Source: Vagococcus fessus (GTDB taxonomy: Bacteria; Bacillota; Bacilli; Lactobacillales; Vagococcaceae). From it: a DNA stretch of 64,000 nucleotides. Both the position numbers and the translations under genes were made by a program. The number at the start of each line of letters is the position of its first letter. The first letter of the stretch is position 1. The notes below the pieces were generated by a model, which was given only the letters and a program-made list of their open reading frames with translations, was not told where the DNA came from and ran no database searches. The stretch covers positions 620,001-684,000 of the forward strand of contig NZ_NGJY01000002.1 of NCBI RefSeq assembly GCF_003987565.1, given 5' to 3'. Below, piece by piece: positions 19,543 through 28,146 of this stretch.

Positions 19543-19899
19543 TTAAAACTTTTCATCTAGCAGCTCAATTTCTTCACCTGCTGCTATCCGTTCGTTAATT
19601 GCTTTCTTGCCCCATTCCGACATACAGCTCATTAATTTCCCCAAAGACTGGCCTTGTTCTGTCAAAGCATACTCAACCTTTGGGGGGATTTGATTATAGA
19701 CTTTCCTTGAAACGATGTTATCACTTTCCAATTCACGCAGTTGCTGCGTTAACATTTTTTGCGTGATTTTTGGAATTCGTCGTCGTAACTCACTTGTTCT
19801 GAGCGTGCCTTGTCGTAAATGACAAATAATAACTGGCTTCCACTTCCCTCCAATAATATCTAAGGTTGCTTCTACTGCAATCGTATAGGTTTTCTTCAT
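19543..19899 (-). CDS. HxlR-family winged-helix regulator
   Basis: A 118-residue HxlR/YodB-type regulator: LDIIGGKWKPVIICHLRQG, then LRTSELRRRIPKITQKMLTQ as the recognition region, and a winged segment PPKVEYALTEQG. A Cys occurs in IICHLRQG and another in MSCMSEW. In Bacillus, relatives such as YodB, CatR and HypR sense electrophiles or disulfide stress through Cys and repress nitroreductase or oxidoreductase genes. The divergent Old Yellow Enzyme gene and palindromes between the two fit that role. RBS AAGGAGG. Confidence 0.88.
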   Translation of the reverse strand: MKKTYTIAVEATLDIIGGKWKPVIICHLRQGTLRTSELRRRIPKITQKMLTQQLRELESDNIVSRKVYNQIPPKVEYALTEQGQSLGKLMSCMSEWGKKAINERIAAGEEIELLDEKF

Positions 19900-19932
19900 G
19901 GGTATAACCTCCTTATATATGTTGAATTTTTA

Positions 19933-19968
19933 TAGGTACTTATTAGTACCTACCGTACAAAAAAGTAC
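19933..19968. promoter_or_regulatory. paired palindromes, likely HxlR operator
   Basis: TAGGTACT, TATT, AGTACCTA (19933-19952) is a perfect 8-bp-arm inverted repeat, followed by GTAC, A6, GTAC (19955-19968). HxlR-type regulators bind TAC-spacer-GTA sites, and this lies between the divergent regulator and oxidoreductase genes. Confidence 0.75.
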
Positions 19969-20034
19969 CTACTTACTTCTCTAGTTTGTTCATTGTACAA
20001 TAACATCTGTACTAAATAAAAGGGGGATTTTTCT

Positions 20035-21189
20035 ATGACGATGTTTCAATCATTATTATCCGAACTACAATTCAATAACGGTACTACATTAGACTCGAAA
20101 TTTGTAATGGCTCCAATGGTTGCAGAAGGCTCTTCTTATGAAGGGTATGTTGGCGAAGATGACTTAGCTTATTTTAATCGCCGCTCTAAAACAGCTTCCC
20201 TATTAATCACAGGCGCGACAGCTGTTGCTGATTTTGGTAATGCTTTTGGTCATGGATTAGCAAGTCTTGATGACAGCTATCTACCTGGCTTAACGCAACT
20301 TGCCACTACAATGAAACAGGACGGTGCCAAAGCTGTTTTACAAGTATTTCATCCTGGCCGCCAAGCGGTTTACAGTTACCAAGATAAAGGCTTAGCTTAC
20401 GGGCCAAGTGATGCTCAATTCTCTTTTTTAGATTATCCAACAACCGCTTTGTCTAATGAGCAAATTACTGCGATGATCCAATCATTCGCCGACGCCACTT
20501 CTCGTGCCATTAAGGCAGGTTTTGACGGTGTGGAAATCCACGGTGCCAATCACTATCTTATTCAACAATTTTTCTCAACACTTTCTAACACTCGTACAGA
20601 TGAATGGGGCGGAACTTTAGAAAAACGTGCAAAATTTGCACTAGAGATTGTTAAAGCTATCAAAAAAGTAATTGCTGAAGAAGCAACGACACCTTTTATT
20701 TTAGGCTACCGCATTAGCCCAGAAGAAGTTCATGGCAAAGATATGGGCTACACACTGGATGACTCACTTTATCTAATAGATGAAATCGCCGCATTAGGTG
20801 TTGACTATATCCATATTTCTTTAGGAGGCCCTAATGGTTATGCTATGAAGGATCGTGCTGGCTCACACTTAGGTGAACCAATTAATCAAGTTATTCATAA
20901 CACGATTGCTAACCGAGCAAAACAAATTGTCGTAGGCGATATTACAAGCCCTGAAAAAGCGCTAGATGCTTTAAATTACGGTGATTTAGTCGCCTTAGCT
21001 TCTGTTGCCATCGTTGAACCTGACTTCAAAGAAAAAATCAGTCAAAATAAAGTCGAGACTATCGACTTAGAAACCCTTCCTAATTTGAATGATTTAAAAA
21101 TTCCAAAACACTTCGGAACGGTCGCTGGTGTCTTAGCGACTAACCAGTCTATTCCAGAAAAAGTAGTGGCACAACTTAAAGATGTTTAA
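20035..21189 (+). CDS. NADH:flavin oxidoreductase, Old Yellow Enzyme family
   Basis: A 384-residue FMN-dependent TIM-barrel oxidoreductase. Seen are KFVMAPMVAEGS at the FMN site, LQVFHPGRQA, the pair EIHGANHYLIQQFFS, then SNTRTDEWGG and GYRISPEE. It would reduce activated alkenes or quinones using NAD(P)H. Its control by the divergent HxlR regulator suggests an electrophile-stress role. An AAAGGGGGA RBS precedes ATG 20035; ATG 20041 is an alternative. Substrate unknown. Confidence 0.9.
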   Translation: MTMFQSLLSELQFNNGTTLDSKFVMAPMVAEGSSYEGYVGEDDLAYFNRRSKTASLLITGATAVADFGNAFGHGLASLDDSYLPGLTQLATTMKQDGAKAVLQVFHPGRQAVYSYQDKGLAYGPSDAQFSFLDYPTTALSNEQITAMIQSFADATSRAIKAGFDGVEIHGANHYLIQQFFSTLSNTRTDEWGGTLEKRAKFALEIVKAIKKVIAEEATTPFILGYRISPEEVHGKDMGYTLDDSLYLIDEIAALGVDYIHISLGGPNGYAMKDRAGSHLGEPINQVIHNTIANRAKQIVVGDITSPEKALDALNYGDLVALASVAIVEPDFKEKISQNKVETIDLETLPNLNDLKIPKHFGTVAGVLATNQSIPEKVVAQLKDV

Positions 21190-21195
21190 TCGCAA

Positions 21196-21232
21196 TAAAA
21201 GCCTCTTCCTTTAACTAAGGAAGAGGCTTTTA
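21196..21232. terminator. bidirectional terminator
   Basis: AAAAGCCTCTTCCTT pairs with AAGGAAGAGGCTTTT across a short loop, between the plus-strand oxidoreductase and the minus-strand ABM gene. Confidence 0.88.
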
Positions 21233-21234
21233 TT

Positions 21235-21516
21235 TTAGGCATCCGTCATAATAAGTTGTGTTTCTTTCGATGCATAGTCAGGCATTACTTTAAATAAATC
21301 TTGTAACGCTTCTGTTTGATTGTGAGAAGCAACCGCTTCATCATCACGCCACTGCTCAACCATTACAAATTTATTCTTTTCAGTTGTTGATTCATATAAA
21401 TCGTAAGCTAGGCACCCTTCTTCTGCTCGTGACGAGGCAATTAAGGTCTGAGCTTTTTCTAAAAAGGCTTCACGTTTCTCTTCTTTAATGAAAAAAGTAG
21501 CATTAATCACTTTCAT
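21235..21516 (-). CDS. antibiotic biosynthesis monooxygenase (ABM)-domain protein
   Basis: This 93-residue protein is an ABM ferredoxin-like dimer: MKVINATFFIKEEKREAFL, SRAEEGCLAYDLYEST and FVMVEQWRDDEAVASH. Relatives include YgiN-type quinol monooxygenases and heme-degrading enzymes; the size and motifs favour the quinol/YgiN side. It lies 15 bp after the nitroreductase gene and is its operon partner. Confidence 0.85.
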   Translation of the reverse strand: MKVINATFFIKEEKREAFLEKAQTLIASSRAEEGCLAYDLYESTTEKNKFVMVEQWRDDEAVASHNQTEALQDLFKVMPDYASKETQLIMTDA

Positions 21517-21531
21517 ACTATCGCCTTCTTC

Positions 21532-22167
21532 CTATTTGAATGTTGTCACTTTGTCTGCTGCTAATCGAACTGACTCATAGCCTTGGTCTACTGCTTTACC
21601 CACTGATAAAATCATCACAGGAACATAACGTTCTTTATCCATATCAAAAGCTTCAGCCAATTGATCTGCTTCAAAGCCACCAATAGCATTTGTATCATAG
21701 CCATGAGCACGTGCCACTAACATAAACTGCATTGCTGCTAAACTTGAATCAATTTTAACAACGTCATTCATTTCTTGTTTCGTGAAGTTTTGATAATAAG
21801 GTAAGATCGCTGCTAACTGTTGATCTCTTACTTCTGAAGGCATTTTTCCTTCAGCAACAGCTTGACCATAAATTTCTTCACCATATTCGTGACAGTTCAT
21901 ATCACCAAAGATTAAAACCATTGCTGAAGATGTGTTATTTTGATTGCCATTAAAACGAACAAGCGGTAGTAATTTAGCTTTTGCTTCTTCTGATTCTACT
22001 ACAACAAAACGCCAAGGTTGCATGTTAACAGAAGATGGTGCTTTTGTTGCTTCTGCAATCATTTCTAACATTTCTTCTTGTGAGATTTTTACTGTTTCAT
22101 CATATGCTCGGATTGATTTTCTTCCGAAAACAATCTCATTAAAATCATTCGTTTTTGTATTAGTCAT
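21532..22167 (-). CDS. nitroreductase family protein
   Basis: A 211-residue FMN-dependent nitroreductase: FGRKSIRAYDETVKI, EATKAPSSVNMQPWRFVVVES, and the C-terminal AHGYDTNAIGGFEAD region. Such enzymes reduce nitroaromatics, quinones or flavins with NAD(P)H. It sits between ohr and the ABM gene, near the HxlR regulator, in a set that looks built for oxidant and electrophile stress. RBS GAGGT. Confidence 0.9.
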   Translation of the reverse strand: MTNTKTNDFNEIVFGRKSIRAYDETVKISQEEMLEMIAEATKAPSSVNMQPWRFVVVESEEAKAKLLPLVRFNGNQNNTSSAMVLIFGDMNCHEYGEEIYGQAVAEGKMPSEVRDQQLAAILPYYQNFTKQEMNDVVKIDSSLAAMQFMLVARAHGYDTNAIGGFEADQLAEAFDMDKERYVPVMILSVGKAVDQGYESVRLAADKVTTFK

Positions 22168-22201
22168 TTGTCATTACCTCTTCCATTTTATAATTTAATT
22201 T

Positions 22202-22615
22202 TTAAACGGCTTTAACCGTAACATCACAGTTTCCTTTTACTGCTTTTGAATAGGGACACGTTTGATGTGCTAATTCTAATAACTCTTGAGTTTCAGTTAT
22301 ATTTAAGCCTTCAATATGCCCTTCTATTTCGATCCCTAATTGAACATCTGGCAAGTCTGATTGGCTAACATTGTATAAGCTAACACTTGCGCTAATCGTC
22401 GAAGCACGAGTAACACCTTTATGTTGTTTTACATAATCTAAGGCACTATTGAAACAGGCACTATAACCTGCGGCAAATAGTTGCTCAGGATTAGTCGCGC
22501 CCTCCGCTTTTTTACCTGGTGGCAAAATTGTCAATTTTAGTCCGCCATCTACCGAATGAACTTCACCAGATCGACCGCCTGTATTGATAACTTTCGTTGT
22601 ATACACTTTTTTCAT
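22202..22615 (-). CDS. ohr: organic hydroperoxide resistance protein Ohr
   Basis: A 137-residue Ohr/OsmC-type thiol peroxidase that reduces organic hydroperoxides. The two active-site cysteines are in AAGYSACFNSAL (about residue 53) and HQTCPYSKAVKGN (about 118), and the FTGGRSG-like element reads VINTGGRSGEVHS. The ATG at 22615 has AGAAGG eight bases upstream, so it is preferred to the GTG at 22618. A 24-bp palindrome overlaps the promoter. The probable regulator ohrR lies 5 kb away on the other side of the adhesin locus. Confidence 0.93.
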   Translation of the reverse strand: MKKVYTTKVINTGGRSGEVHSVDGGLKLTILPPGKKAEGATNPEQLFAAGYSACFNSALDYVKQHKGVTRASTISASVSLYNVSQSDLPDVQLGIEIEGHIEGLNITETQELLELAHQTCPYSKAVKGNCDVTVKAV

Positions 22616-22641
22616 CACACTAACCTTCTTTCTAGTTGATA

Positions 22642-22676
22642 AATTAGATTGTACACAATCTAATTGTGTTTAGCAA
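22642..22676 (-). promoter_or_regulatory. ohr promoter with 24-bp palindrome (OhrR operator)
   Basis: AATTAGATTGT, 2-bp centre, ACAATCTAATT (22642-22665) is perfectly symmetric. On the minus strand, -35 TTGCTA (22676-22671) and -10 TACAAT (22653-22648) are 17 bp apart, and the -10 lies inside the palindrome. MarR-type OhrR repressors bind such sites over ohr promoters. Confidence 0.8.
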
Positions 22677-22701
22677 GTATAACTACTTTTATTTAACACA
22701 T

Positions 22702-22736
22702 AAAAAAGGCCGTCTTTTAAAAGACAACCTTTTTCC
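22702..22736 (-). terminator. terminator of the LPXTG adhesin gene
   Basis: AAAAAGGC-GTCTTTT pairs with AAAAGAC-ACCTTTTT just after the stop codon at 22738. Confidence 0.75.
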
Positions 22737-22737
22737 A

Positions 22738-25428
22738 TTAGCGACGCTTATTAAAAATATACACCGCTCCTGCAATACTTGTAACCCCAATACCTAATAG
22801 ACCTAAAATAGCATCTGATTTTTCGCCTGTCTGAGGTAAAAGTTTGATTGGGTACTTAGAACCTGGTTTAGGCTTAACATCATGCTCTTTTGGATAATTA
22901 GGTTTACCTGGTTTTTTCGGATCTTTTGGATCTTTTGGATCTTTTGGATCTTTTGGATCCTTAGGTTTTCTCGTATTTTTGATAGTGACTGTTACCAAAT
23001 CTCCAGTTTCACTATTTAAAGTTACAGGAACTCTTTTTCCATCTAAAAGGTACCCTTTAGGAGCTTTTGTTTCTACTAAACTATACTCACCATAAGGTAA
23101 TTTTTTAGTCCAAGCTTCACCACTTTCATCTGTTACAATATGATCTACAACTTTTCCTTCACTATCAATAACATCAAACTCAGCTCCAGCTAATCGTTCA
23201 CCTGTTTTATCATCTACTTTGATAACTTTGAATGAACCTGCTGGGTTTACTGGTGGAACTGGTATTTTTTTATTCGTAATGTCAACTTGTACTGGTGTTG
23301 CTGTTTCTCCTGATACGATACTTATTTTATGTTCTGTTTTATCTAATTCGTACCCTTTTGGTGCTTTTGTTTCTAGGATTGTGTAGTCGCCCAGTGGTAA
23401 ATTACCTAAGCTTGCTTTACCATTTTCATCTGTTTTTAAGGTATCAACTACTTCACCTTCACTGTTTCTCACTTCAAATTCCGCTCCGGCTAACACATCA
23501 CCTGTCGCTTCATCCGTTTTTGTGATTTCTAGTGACCCAACTTCTAATTCTGGATTAACTGGTGGAACTGGTGATTTTTTATTCGTAATGTCAACTTGTA
23601 CTGGTGTTGCTGTTTCTCCTGATACGATACTTATTTTATGTTCTGTTTTATCTAATTCGTACCCTTTTGGTGCTTTTGTTTCTAGGATTGTGTAGTCGCC
23701 CAGTGGTAAATTACCTAAGCTTGCTTTACCATTTTCATCTGTTTTTAAGGTATCAACTACTTCACCTTCACTGTTTCTCACTTCAAATTCCGCTCCGGCT
23801 AATACGTCGCCTGTCGCTTCATCTGTTTTTGTGATTTCTAGTGACCCAACTTCTAATTCTGGGTTTACTGGTGGAACTGGTGATTTTTTATTCGTAATAT
23901 CAACTTGTACTGGTGTTGCTGTTTCTCCTGATACGATACTTACTTTATGTTCTGTTTTATCTAATTCGTACCCTTTTGGTGCTTTCGTTTCAACGATTGT
24001 GTAGTCGCCTAATGGTAAATTCTTCAAGCTTGCTTTACCATTTTCATCTGTTTTTAAGGTATCAACTACTTCACCTTCACTGTTTGTCACTTCAAATTCC
24101 GCTCCGGCTAACACATCGCCTGTCGCTTCATCTGTTTTTGTGATTTCCAGTGATCCAACTTCTAATTCTGGAACAACTGGTGGGATTGGTGATTTCTTAT
24201 TCGTAATGTCTACTTGTACTGTATTACCACCTTCACCTTTAACAACTGATACAGGGTGAGTTGTATCATCTAATTCATAACCATCTGGTGCTTTTGTTTC
24301 TACTACTGTGTAGTCGCCTAATGGTAAATTCTTCAATCCTGCTTTACCATTTTCAGCTGTTGTTAAGGTATCAACTACTTCACCTTCACTGTTTCTCACT
24401 TCAAATTCCGCTCCGGCTAACACATCACCTGTCGCTTCATCTGTTTTTATGATGTTAATATTCCCTAGATTATTCCCTTCACCTGTGCCACCACCACTTA
24501 CTTCAGGGGTAACACTTTCAACATTTTGGTCTTCAATATCTGTACCTGTTAATTCTCCTTTATTTGTATACTCTTTAGAAGCACCATCATCTGTAATTCT
24601 TGCTCTATAATAAACTTCAACAGATACATTTGGTTGTTTTAAATCCCCCAGCTCAATCACAAAACCTGAATCCGAAATATGAATATTATTTGGATCAACT
24701 GCTGTTACAGGAATAAATTTATTATTTTCATCGTAGTAACCATAATTAGCATAAAAATCTGTAGTCAACATTTCTTGATTGGGACCTAGAGTATCTGTAT
24801 AAACTGCATTTTTAATTTCTTTTCCAGCATAATTAATTCGAACAACCCAATCAGTTTGGCCTTCTTCTATTAAAGTATTTCCCCACTTCCCTAATTGCTC
24901 TCCTTCTTCAATACTACCTGAGCCACCAACATTGATAGTTGTAGAACCTTCTTCACCAATGTTGATTTCAATTTCTTCACCTTCATTCACGCCGTTCCAT
25001 CTTGTAGTAAAGTAAATACGTCCTTTACGATTCTCTTGTGGATTTTTTTGATAATAATCAGTAAAAGTCACAACGACTTGCCCGCTAGCTGGATCAACAG
25101 TTGCTTTACCAATAACATTCCCCTCAGAATCTGTAACATCAAAATTTGTACCACTTGTCGCTTTTAATTTTTCTGGAAAGGGAAACGTCATCGTATCTCC
25201 CTCTTCAATAGTATCTCCATTAGGAATCTCCCACGTATACTCAACTCGAGTATCTTCATAAATTCCAACAGTTTCGCCATCTCCAATTGGCGTCCCATCT
25301 TCTCTTTGAAAATCAGAACTTGTCATATAATCATGGTTAGTTGCTGCTTTTACAATTGAAATACTCCCAACTAAGTTAGAAAATATGAGTAATCCAACCA
25401 TCATGATATTAAACCATTTCTTTCTCAT
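22738..25428 (-). CDS. LPXTG-anchored Cna-B repeat surface adhesin
   Basis: 896 residues. A signal peptide (1-28, ending VKAA) leads to two adhesin-type domains (about 30-315) like the collagen/fibrinogen-binding N-terminal modules. Five Cna-B (SpaA-like) domains follow, starting near residues 323, 426, 529, 632 and 732; each begins with xKTDEATGDVLAGAEFEV or a variant and ends near DITNKK. A PKDPKDPKDP spacer (about 821-840) precedes LPQTG (864-868), a hydrophobic helix and NKRR. Sortase A would anchor it to peptidoglycan. Cna-B domains often carry Lys-Asn isopeptide bonds. No pilin sortase is adjacent, so it is a single adhesin rather than a pilus operon. Confidence 0.93.
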   Translation of the reverse strand: MRKKWFNIMMVGLLIFSNLVGSISIVKAATNHDYMTSSDFQREDGTPIGDGETVGIYEDTRVEYTWEIPNGDTIEEGDTMTFPFPEKLKATSGTNFDVTDSEGNVIGKATVDPASGQVVVTFTDYYQKNPQENRKGRIYFTTRWNGVNEGEEIEINIGEEGSTTINVGGSGSIEEGEQLGKWGNTLIEEGQTDWVVRINYAGKEIKNAVYTDTLGPNQEMLTTDFYANYGYYDENNKFIPVTAVDPNNIHISDSGFVIELGDLKQPNVSVEVYYRARITDDGASKEYTNKGELTGTDIEDQNVESVTPEVSGGGTGEGNNLGNINIIKTDEATGDVLAGAEFEVRNSEGEVVDTLTTAENGKAGLKNLPLGDYTVVETKAPDGYELDDTTHPVSVVKGEGGNTVQVDITNKKSPIPPVVPELEVGSLEITKTDEATGDVLAGAEFEVTNSEGEVVDTLKTDENGKASLKNLPLGDYTIVETKAPKGYELDKTEHKVSIVSGETATPVQVDITNKKSPVPPVNPELEVGSLEITKTDEATGDVLAGAEFEVRNSEGEVVDTLKTDENGKASLGNLPLGDYTILETKAPKGYELDKTEHKISIVSGETATPVQVDITNKKSPVPPVNPELEVGSLEITKTDEATGDVLAGAEFEVRNSEGEVVDTLKTDENGKASLGNLPLGDYTILETKAPKGYELDKTEHKISIVSGETATPVQVDITNKKIPVPPVNPAGSFKVIKVDDKTGERLAGAEFDVIDSEGKVVDHIVTDESGEAWTKKLPYGEYSLVETKAPKGYLLDGKRVPVTLNSETGDLVTVTIKNTRKPKDPKDPKDPKDPKDPKKPGKPNYPKEHDVKPKPGSKYPIKLLPQTGEKSDAILGLLGIGVTSIAGAVYIFNKRR
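23230..24160 (-). repeat. three near-identical 309-bp Cna-B coding repeats
   Basis: Units of 309 bp (103 codons) lie end to end over Cna-B domains 2-4. Two of them are almost identical at DNA level, while the flanking domains 1 and 5 are more divergent. This indicates recent duplication or homogenisation. Confidence 0.9.
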
Positions 25429-25680
25429 TTCTATTCCTCCTTATTTTGTTATTAAAATAATAAACAATCACTTTATAGACGTTTGTTCAAAAATAAACAT
25501 TTAACCCATCTATATAATACATAATATCTCTTGATAGATCTTAAAACCACCCTTTTTACAATATATTTTCTACTTTTTTATCTAAAGTACATAATTTTTT
25601 ATAAATCAATAAAAAACATGCACATTTTCTACTCTATTAATATAGTATACTACTTATATAAACTATTCGAGGATGATACT

Positions 25681-27120
25681 ATGCTAAATTTACTCACTCA
25701 AAATAATCAAGATAAACTAACGTTACTTGATTTTTTGGAAAATAATATTGATACTATTATTCCTCTTTGGCAACTAGAGGAACTGTTAAACTTGTCTACT
25801 TTTAAAACAAGTAATACCATAGAAGAACTTTCTGATGAACTTTCTCGTTTTAGTTCAGGTACTATCAAATTGTTGCCGAATAAAAACGTAACAGCTTATG
25901 GTATTACTAACGAATTAATTAATAAGTTCAAACTTTATTACCTAAAATTATCGCCACTATTTAAAATTTATATGTTTTTTTACAACGGTGATCATAATTT
26001 CCCGCTCAAAATTAAAGAAATAGGTATAAGCCAAGCCAGTGCCTATAAACTTACAAAAAAACTTAACCAACAATTAGACCCTTTCACTATTAAGATTTAC
26101 AATCAAAAACTTACTGGATCAGAACGTTCTATTCGCTTAAAAACATTTGAGTTGTTGCTTTTTTTCTTTAAAGGAATTGAATCTCCTTTTGATAAATCTA
26201 TATTAAAATCAGCTCATCTTTTGATACACGCTTTAGTTAAACTACTGGATATACCTTCCTCAAACAGTATGAAATTAAAATTAGAATACTTTATTTCAGT
26301 ATCTCTAATACGTATCAAACAAGGGTTTGTGATTGAACCAGCCGACACTCTCACATTTAAAAAAGGAACTAGTTGTTCTTCTGATCGTTTATACTCCATC
26401 TTATTTTCAACGTTCAAACAACTTTTCCCTGCATTATCCGAACAAGAAACTCATATGGAAGTGTTATATTTAATCGAATTTATAGTAGCAGAATCTTTAT
26501 TCACTGATTCCAGCACATTGGAAGGTTTTACTATGTCTTCTAAGCTGACAACTCAAACATCCGGGTTTATCTCACACATGAGAAGTGCTTGTAACTCCGA
26601 GGAAGTGTTTCAACTAGCTGAAGCTAAATTAACTCAAGAAACTTCTGCTTCATTTTTAAAACATACTCTATTTAATTATCATACAGACAGCTTTAATAAT
26701 GATCTCATTAATCAGCAATTCACTGAACTTTACGTCACAGAAAGTCAACTTATTAGTGAGTTTATTCTTGCTCAAAATAATCAGAATGAACTACCTTCAG
26801 AATCATTTTCTCTTTTTTATGACTTGTTATTTTTAATTGTGACACATGTTCCCGATAACGCTTTTCAGTTGCCACTACATATTTGTGTTGATTTTTCTAG
26901 AAGCCTGACTTACTCAAAGCACATCAAAAATAAAATCAGTGCTTTCGATGCTCTTAAAGTCATTTTTGATGACGAAGTAACTGACGATACTAATTTATAT
27001 GTTTCAGATTTTGCCAATTATCAAATTAATACACCTCAAATTATTTGGAAGGATCCACCTTCTATAAACGATTGGCGCCTATTTGGAGATACTTTAATTG
27101 ATATTAGAAAGGGGATGTAG
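25681..27120 (+). CDS. Mga-family transcriptional regulator
   Basis: Start set at ATG 25681 after GAGGATGAT; the open frame continues back to 25531 but codes a low-complexity hydrophobic stretch with no RBS. The 479-residue product has an N-terminal helix-turn-helix pair (LEELLNLSTFKTSNTIEEL; KEIGISQASAYKLTKKL) and a long helical C-terminal region like the PRD/EIIB-like parts of Mga and AtxA. Mga proteins activate surface-protein genes in streptococci. It is divergent from the LPXTG adhesin gene (252 bp between) and overlaps in transcription with the secreted-protein gene downstream. Confidence 0.8.
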   Translation: MLNLLTQNNQDKLTLLDFLENNIDTIIPLWQLEELLNLSTFKTSNTIEELSDELSRFSSGTIKLLPNKNVTAYGITNELINKFKLYYLKLSPLFKIYMFFYNGDHNFPLKIKEIGISQASAYKLTKKLNQQLDPFTIKIYNQKLTGSERSIRLKTFELLLFFFKGIESPFDKSILKSAHLLIHALVKLLDIPSSNSMKLKLEYFISVSLIRIKQGFVIEPADTLTFKKGTSCSSDRLYSILFSTFKQLFPALSEQETHMEVLYLIEFIVAESLFTDSSTLEGFTMSSKLTTQTSGFISHMRSACNSEEVFQLAEAKLTQETSASFLKHTLFNYHTDSFNNDLINQQFTELYVTESQLISEFILAQNNQNELPSESFSLFYDLLFLIVTHVPDNAFQLPLHICVDFSRSLTYSKHIKNKISAFDALKVIFDDEVTDDTNLYVSDFANYQINTPQIIWKDPPSINDWRLFGDTLIDIRKGM

Positions 27121-27123
27121 CGA

Positions 27124-27600
27124 ATGAAACGTACGACACTTTTAGTTTCTAGTCTAGCTTTATTAAGTTTTACTCAACAAGCTTATGGAATTACTCTAGA
27201 TCAAGATGAAGTAACGGTCATAATTGAAGGGAGTGCGGATACACCTCAACCCTCTCATACTTTTGAGCCTATCCCCACTATTTCAGAATCACTTATAAGT
27301 GCTCCAACTGCAATCACTGAACAGGAAGCAATCCTTTTGCCTGATAAACCTATTCATAATAAGAATAAATCATCAACACTACCAGTCCCTTTCGAAGTGG
27401 ACCCGACTACCCTAGCCCCTATTAAACAGAAGGAGCCAAAATCAGCTACGGAAGAAAAACAAACCATACTTTCAGATTTCCCCACTGGTGATGTGGTTAT
27501 TATTAATCAAGATGAGGAATGGCTTTCAAGTTCGGACTTAGCTCAGCATTCTTATCTAGGAAATTGGATGGGTGTTACATCTCAATCAATCAATCGATAA
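27124..27600 (+). CDS. secreted hypothetical protein (158 aa)
   Basis: Residues 1-22 (MKRTTLLVSSLALLSFTQQAYG) are a signal peptide. The rest is Pro/Glu/Thr-rich and probably unfolded, with no LPXTG, WxL or lipobox. The ATG lies three bases after the stop of the Mga-like gene, with AAAGGGG as RBS, so the two genes are translationally close and co-transcribed. Function unknown; it may be part of the same surface program. Confidence 0.75.
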   Translation: MKRTTLLVSSLALLSFTQQAYGITLDQDEVTVIIEGSADTPQPSHTFEPIPTISESLISAPTAITEQEAILLPDKPIHNKNKSSTLPVPFEVDPTTLAPIKQKEPKSATEEKQTILSDFPTGDVVIINQDEEWLSSSDLAQHSYLGNWMGVTSQSINR

Positions 27601-27615
27601 AGGCTTTTTCCGCTC

Positions 27616-27652
27616 AATTAGATTTGACATTAATTTTTATTTTAATTACACT
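27616..27652 (+). promoter_or_regulatory. ohrR promoter with operator-like half-site
   Basis: TTGACA (27624-27629) and TACACT (27647-27652) are 17 bp apart. AATTAGATT at 27616-27624 repeats the first half of the ohr palindrome, and TAATT (27631-27635) gives a degenerate partner. OhrR autoregulation is likely. Confidence 0.6.
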
Positions 27653-27682
27653 GAGTCTATATCATATGCTAGGAGCGTACTT

Positions 27683-28111
27683 ATGACTTCAGAAAATAAA
27701 GCACTAGATCAAAGTATCTGTTTCCAACTCTACGTTGCATCAAAAGAAATTATTCGCTTATATAAACCACTTTTAGATCCTTATCAATTAACCTACACAG
27801 GTTTTATTGCCATGCTCGCTATTGAAGATGGAATGTCCGTTCGTTCACTCGGAGAGCAGCTTTTTTTAGACTCTGGAACTCTAAGTCCACTTCTAAAAAA
27901 ACTAGAAAAGCAACAACTGGTAACACGGGTTCGTTCTAAAGAAGATGAACGTGTTATGGTTCTGAAACTAACTGATGAAGGAAAAAAACTAAAAAAAGAA
28001 TTACCTCTTATAGCAGAAAAAATCTATGCACAGGTAAGCGAAAAAGCCCCCAATATTGACTATAACGACTTATTAAATTTATTAACAAAGCTTAATACCG
28101 TTCTAAAATAA
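27683..28111 (+). CDS. ohrR: OhrR-type MarR-family organic peroxide sensor
   Basis: Start at ATG 27683 after AGGAGCG; the open frame continues back to 27572 without an RBS. The 142 residues contain the OhrR N-terminal QSICFQLYVASKEIIRLYK with the peroxide-sensing Cys, LTYTGFIAMLAIEDG, the winged-helix LGEQLFLDSGTLSPLLKKLE and VTRVRSKEDERVM. OhrR represses ohr until its Cys is oxidised by organic hydroperoxides. A second redox Cys is not seen in the C-terminal half, so it fits the one-Cys type. The ohr gene is 5 kb away. Confidence 0.88.
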   Translation: MTSENKALDQSICFQLYVASKEIIRLYKPLLDPYQLTYTGFIAMLAIEDGMSVRSLGEQLFLDSGTLSPLLKKLEKQQLVTRVRSKEDERVMVLKLTDEGKKLKKELPLIAEKIYAQVSEKAPNIDYNDLLNLLTKLNTVLK

Positions 28112-28146
28112 AAAGAAGACTCGCCTCACGGCAAGTCTTCTTTTTT
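28111..28146. terminator. bidirectional terminator
   Basis: AAAAGAAGACTCGCC pairs with GGCAAGTCTTCTTTT around CTCAC; it lies between ohrR and the convergent small membrane gene. Confidence 0.85.

Noticed and set aside
23295-24452. Four plus-strand ORFs of 63-76 aa spaced 309 bp
   Set aside because: Antisense shadows of the Cna-B repeats; identical spacing reflects the repeat, and they have no RBS.
25531-25680. 50-residue N-terminal extension of the Mga-like regulator
   Set aside because: Low-complexity hydrophobic sequence over the promoter, without an RBS; ATG 25681 is well placed.
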